Assembly (NCBI GenBank): GCA_050013075.1
Contig: JBEKFZ010000038.1
Coordinates: 1-36,506 of the forward strand
Reading direction: 5' to 3'
DNA: 36,506 nucleotides
Origin: JBEKIK01 sp050013075
Lineage (GTDB): Bacteria > Planctomycetota > Planctomycetia > Pirellulales > Thermoguttaceae
Under the pieces are notes generated by a model. The model ran no database searches and was not told the origin of the DNA. It saw nothing but the letters and a program-made list of their open reading frames with translations. Of this stretch, positions 33,526 through 36,506 are shown piece by piece; position 1 is the first letter of the stretch; each line of letters opens with the position of its first letter. The position numbers and the translations under genes are program-made.

Positions 33526-33960
33526 ATGGAGATACTTACTACGGGCAATGTCATGGTTTCCACGCGGTTTGAAAACCTAAGCGATTTGACAATGGTCGAA
33601 AAGGGTTTATTACAGCAGGAGAAAGTGTGCCGTTTAGAGACGCCGGATGCTTTAGTGGATACCGGTGCGACCCTGCTTTCCCTACCAAAAAGTTTAGTTC
33701 AACAATTAGGGCTGGTGCGCCATCGCACTCGAACAGCCCGCACTGCGGCAGGAATCATTTCCTTCGGGATTTACGAACCAGTCCGGCTGACGGTGCAGGA
33801 TCGCGATTGCATTGTCGAGATAGCCGAGATTCCCGATGAATGTCCCGTGCTGATCGGCCAAATTCCTTTAGAACTCTTGGACTTCGTCGTTGACTCAGCC
33901 GGAGGGAAGCTCATCGGCAATCCCGACCACGGCGGCCAGCAGATGATTGATATGTTTTGA
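33526..33960 (+). CDS. Retropepsin-like single-domain aspartic protease
   Basis: The protein has 144 residues with the start at ATG 33526, where GAGGTG stands nine bases upstream. The motif ALVDTGATLLSLP at 42-54 is the aspartic-protease flap-fold signature, with catalytic Asp45. RLTV (87-90) and PVLIGQIPLELLDFVVD (107-123) match the second half of retropepsin-type domains. As in viral proteases the active enzyme would be a homodimer. No signal peptide is visible, so it acts in the cytoplasm. Bacterial relatives (clan AA, gag-asp_proteas-like) are common but mostly uncharacterised, and some are linked to toxin-antitoxin-like or plasmid loci. A -10-like TATAAT lies at 33454-33459. The gene is convergent with azoR, 8 bases apart. 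Confidence 0.82.
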   Translation: MEILTTGNVMVSTRFENLSDLTMVEKGLLQQEKVCRLETPDALVDTGATLLSLPKSLVQQLGLVRHRTRTARTAAGIISFGIYEPVRLTVQDRDCIVEIAEIPDECPVLIGQIPLELLDFVVDSAGGKLIGNPDHGGQQMIDMF

Positions 33961-33968
33961 AAACTTCA

Positions 33969-34616
33969 TTACACATGAGGTTCTCCGGCGAACTCCCGGG
34001 CCGAGGACGCGGCTTGGGCAATGATCTTGCCGATTTCGGCCTCGAACTGCTCGGGCTTGTTCTGCATGGTGCCTTGGATGCGGATGGTCCGAATGTCCGT
34101 AAACCCGATGAATCCGAAAATGCATCGCAGGTAGGTCTCCTGGAAATCGTAGGTTTCGCAGGGATTTCCCGGCTGATATGCTCCTCCGCTGGACAGAATC
34201 AGCATGAGCGGCTTGCCGGTGACTAGACCGGAATAACCTTTTTCGGGCGAGAAGGCAACCGTCAGCGACGGCTGAACGATCACGTCGATGTACTGCTTTA
34301 GCCGATAAGGGACGCTGAAATTCCACATGGGACAGGACAGTACGTATTTGTCAAAACCCTTGAAGTGGTTTATGGTTTTGATGACTGTTTGCCAAGCGGC
34401 TTCGGCCTCGCTCTTGGGGGCCTGGCCGGCCATTACCGCGTACTTGGCCTTGGCCTGTGGCGCGGTAAACGGCGGAATGTCGGCCTTGTACAGGTCCAAG
34501 GTTTCCAAGCGGTCTTCAGGCCGGGCTTGCCGGTACGAATCCAAAAACGCCCGGGCCACCCGCGTGGAATAAGACTCGACCCGAGGGCTGGCGATAATGT
34601 GAAGCACATTGGCCAT
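33969..34616 (-). CDS. azoR: FMN-dependent NADH-azoreductase / quinone reductase
   Basis: AzoR-type flavodoxin-fold enzymes reduce quinones and azo compounds by two electrons using NADH and FMN. The 215-residue protein starts at ATG 34616 (MANVLHIIASPRVESYSTRV), preceded by AAAGGA at a good distance. The phosphate-binding loop SPRVESYST (about 10-18), PMWNFSVPYRLKQYIDVI and SSGGAY are the three FMN contact blocks of the family. The product fits the usual length of about 200 residues. It lies between the retropepsin-like gene and superoxide dismutase, and the pairing with the dismutase suggests redox-stress duties (inference). A strong hairpin element separates it from that gene. Confidence 0.9.
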   Translation of the reverse strand: MANVLHIIASPRVESYSTRVARAFLDSYRQARPEDRLETLDLYKADIPPFTAPQAKAKYAVMAGQAPKSEAEAAWQTVIKTINHFKGFDKYVLSCPMWNFSVPYRLKQYIDVIVQPSLTVAFSPEKGYSGLVTGKPLMLILSSGGAYQPGNPCETYDFQETYLRCIFGFIGFTDIRTIRIQGTMQNKPEQFEAEIGKIIAQAASSAREFAGEPHV

Positions 34617-34677
34617 TGGGTTTTCCTTTAATCCGATAACCGAGAAAACCAAAAAACTGGACGGATAACTTTTAGGT

Positions 34678-34726
34678 GTAAAGCCGCGACCGACCAACCT
34701 TCGGTTGGCGCCCGTCGCGGCTTTAC
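34678..34726. repeat. Long palindrome of the GTCGCGGCT family
   Basis: GTAAAGCCGCGAC (34678-34690) pairs perfectly with GTCGCGGCTTTAC (34714-34726). Inside is a second hairpin CCAACC TTCG GTTGG. The inner part is shared with 23130-23160. No heptamer array follows here. It may also terminate the sod transcript, which ends 25 bases away. Confidence 0.75.
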
Positions 34727-34751
34727 AATAGTGCAATATCAATAATTTATT

Positions 34752-35375
34752 TTAAACGTGTGCAAGATTTAAGGCATTTTGATAACGTTCCGCTACCGCG
34801 TTCCAATCGATGACGTTAAAAAACGCCTTGACGTGATCGGCGCGGCGGTTCTGGTACTTCAGGTAATAGGCATGTTCCCAGACGTCGAGGTTAAAGATCG
34901 GCGTGCGCCCTTGACTTAAGGGGCTGTCTTGATTGGCCGAGCTTTCGACGAGCAATTTTCCGTTGCGATCTACGCTCAACCAGGCCCAACCGCTGCCGAA
35001 CCGGCCCATGGCTGCTTTTGTCAACTCTTCGCTTAACTTGGCGAAACCGCCGAGTTGAGAATTGACGGCCTTGGCCAAATTGCCCTTTGGTTCGCCGCCG
35101 CCTTTGCCGGACATGATAGTCCAGTAAAGGCAATGATTAGCGTGTCCACCGCCCATGTTGCAAACCGCGGTGCGGATTTCCTCGGGCAAAGTGTTAAGGG
35201 CGATTAACAGTTCTTCCACGGTGGGATTGCCGATGTCGCGCCCTTCGAGGGCCTTGTTAAGCCCGGCCACATAAGCGGCATGATGCTTATCGTGGTGGAT
35301 TTCCATGGTCTTGGCGTCGATGTGCGGTTCCAATGCGTCGTAAGGATATGGCAGAGGGGGAAGTGTGTATTGCAT
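34752..35375 (-). CDS. Superoxide dismutase, Fe/Mn family
   Basis: The enzyme converts superoxide to hydrogen peroxide and oxygen. The 207-residue protein has all four metal ligands: His27 (EIHHDKHH), His81 (GGHANHCLYW), Asp164 and His168 (LDVWEHAYY). GGGHANH and the Gly-rich region around 76 favour the Mn or cambialistic type over Fe, but metal use cannot be fixed from sequence, so sodA or sodB is left open. GGAG lies nine bases before the ATG, and a promoter-like pair is listed separately. There is no signal peptide, so the enzyme is cytoplasmic. Confidence 0.96.
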   Translation of the reverse strand: MQYTLPPLPYPYDALEPHIDAKTMEIHHDKHHAAYVAGLNKALEGRDIGNPTVEELLIALNTLPEEIRTAVCNMGGGHANHCLYWTIMSGKGGGEPKGNLAKAVNSQLGGFAKLSEELTKAAMGRFGSGWAWLSVDRNGKLLVESSANQDSPLSQGRTPIFNLDVWEHAYYLKYQNRRADHVKAFFNVIDWNAVAERYQNALNLAHV

Positions 35376-35419
35376 GATTTTTCTCCATTAAGGAATATAT
35401 AACAGACTTGCTTATGATT

Positions 35420-35447
35420 ATTATAGCGCCGACCGTATGCCGGACAA
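35420..35447 (-). promoter_or_regulatory. Sigma-70-like promoter for superoxide dismutase
   Basis: On the minus strand TTGTCC (35447-35442) and TATAAT (35425-35420) are separated by 16 bases, about 45 bases upstream of the ATG. The -10 is perfect and the -35 matches four of six. Confidence 0.5.
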
Positions 35448-35545
35448 GTCGTTATTTTCCAGGAAGAATGCCGCCCAAGGCCATTTGCGTTTGCGAGATC
35501 ATGTCGCTTGGGGAGTAGATTTTTCGGCTCGGTGCCAGGATTGCC

Positions 35546-36506
35546 TCACTTTTTTCCCAGCCAAGGCACAAGCATGCGGCGCACGCGGACCCACACTCTT
35601 TCCGGCGAAGGCGGATCTTCTTCGCCGGCCATCAAATAAGCGCAGAAACTGGCAAGCAGTTCGTTCGCCTTGCGGATAGTGTCGTTGCGGCGGCGATTGC
35701 GAGTCACGTCCGGCATGACGATCACGCGGATTTTCGTTCGCACCAAGGGGGTTTCACAGGGGGCATTGTTGTTTTTTTCCGAGCGTTCCTCTTCGATAAA
35801 TAAATCGATCATGAAAACGGCCGGGCGGTCGGCCATGCGCCGCAGACGATTGGAGCGTTGCTCCTCGATTTCCAGGCAGATATGATTGCCTTCGACGTAA
35901 TTTATTTTGGCGTTATGGTCGGCCACGAAGCCGCGGAGCTTTTCCACGGCCATTTTAATGGGCACCGCGGTAACAAATTTTCTTTCCAGCAATTTTTCAT
36001 TTGCATCCGCCGCGCGCCGCCGGGGTTTTGTTTTTCTTTGCTGATGTTTTACAGGCAAGCCCGCGCCCAGTTGCACCACGCAATTCCTGCCTTTGGCTTT
36101 AGCCTGCAAAAGGGCCCGGTCGGCTCGGCGGAGCATGGTTTCGGGCGTATCGCCGGGCTGAATTTCGGTTACGCCAAAACTGGCCGTGACCTGGCGGCTT
36201 CCCATTTTAAGTTGAGGCATGTGGCACAAGTTCAGGCGAATTTGTTCGGTGCGGCGGGCAGCGGTGGCATTATCGCAATCGGTGCATAAGACCACGAACT
36301 CTTCGCCGCCGTAGCGGGCCACCAGATCGCCGGGCCGGCAAGAACTCTTCAGTAAGGCGGCCAGGCACTTGATGGCTTCGTCGCCCGCCTGATGTCCGAA
36401 GGTGTCGTTGACCTGTTTGAATCGATCCAGGTCGCAGATAATCAAGCTGCAAGGGATCTGCCTTTGTTGATGGACTTCGACGAACATTTCATGCACGCGG
36501 TCGAAT
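35546..36506 (-). CDS. Diguanylate cyclase (GGDEF), cut by the window edge
   Basis: This 3' part encodes at least 319 residues, and the frame runs on past the right edge (FDRVHEMFVEV), so the N-terminus and any sensor domain are missing. SLIICDLDRFKQVNDTFGHQ and GDLVARYGGEEFVVL show an intact GGEEF active site for making cyclic di-GMP. RPGD five residues before GGEEF is a good product-inhibition (I) site. ADRALLQAKAKGRNCV ends the domain. About 190 further residues form a C-terminal extension, with a basic linker (RKTKPRRRAA), then a mixed domain (FVTAVPIKMAVEKLRGFVAD, ICLEIEEQR, ending VPWLGKK) that was not recognised. The cyclase probably acts in the cytoplasm or at the membrane. Confidence 0.88.
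   Translation of the reverse strand, partial: FDRVHEMFVEVHQQRQIPCSLIICDLDRFKQVNDTFGHQAGDEAIKCLAALLKSSCRPGDLVARYGGEEFVVLCTDCDNATAARRTEQIRLNLCHMPQLKMGSRQVTASFGVTEIQPGDTPETMLRRADRALLQAKAKGRNCVVQLGAGLPVKHQQRKTKPRRRAADANEKLLERKFVTAVPIKMAVEKLRGFVADHNAKINYVEGNHICLEIEEQRSNRLRRMADRPAVFMIDLFIEEERSEKNNNAPCETPLVRTKIRVIVMPDVTRNRRRNDTIRKANELLASFCAYLMAGEEDPPSPERVWVRVRRMLVPWLGKK

Noticed and set aside
1..36506. tRNA or rRNA genes
   Set aside because: No cloverleaf-like or conserved rRNA stretches were noticed by eye. A covariance-model scan would be needed to exclude small RNAs.

Overview
The window looks like a piece of a Planctomycetota chromosome, probably related to Pirellulales. This is inference from gene content, since there is no rRNA here. 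Pointers are two secreted proteins with VPEP-type PEP-CTERM signals, a SUMF1-like secreted protein, a GH35 enzyme of the planctomycete type, a FabZ paralogue with a long N-terminus, several secreted proteins of unknown function, weak Shine-Dalgarno use and wide intergenic gaps. No tRNA, rRNA, CRISPR array, integrase or transposase gene was found.

Layout. 1-5.4 kb (+): a divergent PurF-type amidophosphoribosyltransferase, an AT-rich orphan, a decayed gene fragment inside a nested inverted repeat, a SUMF1-fold secreted protein without the FGE catalytic cysteines, and a membrane-anchored protein with a possible NlpC/P60-like end. 5.4-11.6 kb (-): an unknown protein, trmB, a rhomboid protease, a FabZ-like dehydratase, a 32-residue basic protein and a large HpnN/MMPL-like RND transporter. 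12.2-16.7 kb: two convergent PEP-CTERM proteins (1216 and 254 aa) sharing a terminator hairpin. 17.2-24.8 kb (-): dxs and ispA overlapping by one base, then xseB and guaA. A + strand TMTC-like glycosyltransferase with eight TPRs sits between ispA and xseB. 25-30.8 kb (+): surE, a lipoprotein, a small Cys-rich protein, a GH35 beta-galactosidase-like enzyme, an 18-bp tandem array, a Gly/Tyr-rich secreted protein and an FmdB-type zinc ribbon. 30.9-36.5 kb: a secreted unknown, guaB, a retropepsin-like protein, an azoreductase, superoxide dismutase and a diguanylate cyclase cut by the window edge.

Genes working together: PurF, GuaB and GuaA belong to purine/GMP synthesis but are scattered. Dxs and IspA make isoprenoid precursors, and the HpnN-like transporter could move a lipid product such as hopanoids, though no cyclase gene is present. 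The PEP-CTERM proteins need an exosortase encoded elsewhere.

The most unusual signal is between genes. At least six arrays of tandem 7-base units occur. Their sequences differ but the 7-base period is constant, and most sit beside a palindrome, several with a GTCGCGGCTAAAC-like head. They lie within a few bases of the start codons of the rhomboid, RND and surE genes, touch the stop codons of fabZ and guaA, and in one case lie inside the TMTC coding sequence. Between the rhomboid and fabZ genes two such arrays flank a 123-bp unit bounded by perfect 23-bp inverted repeats, resembling a non-autonomous mobile element.
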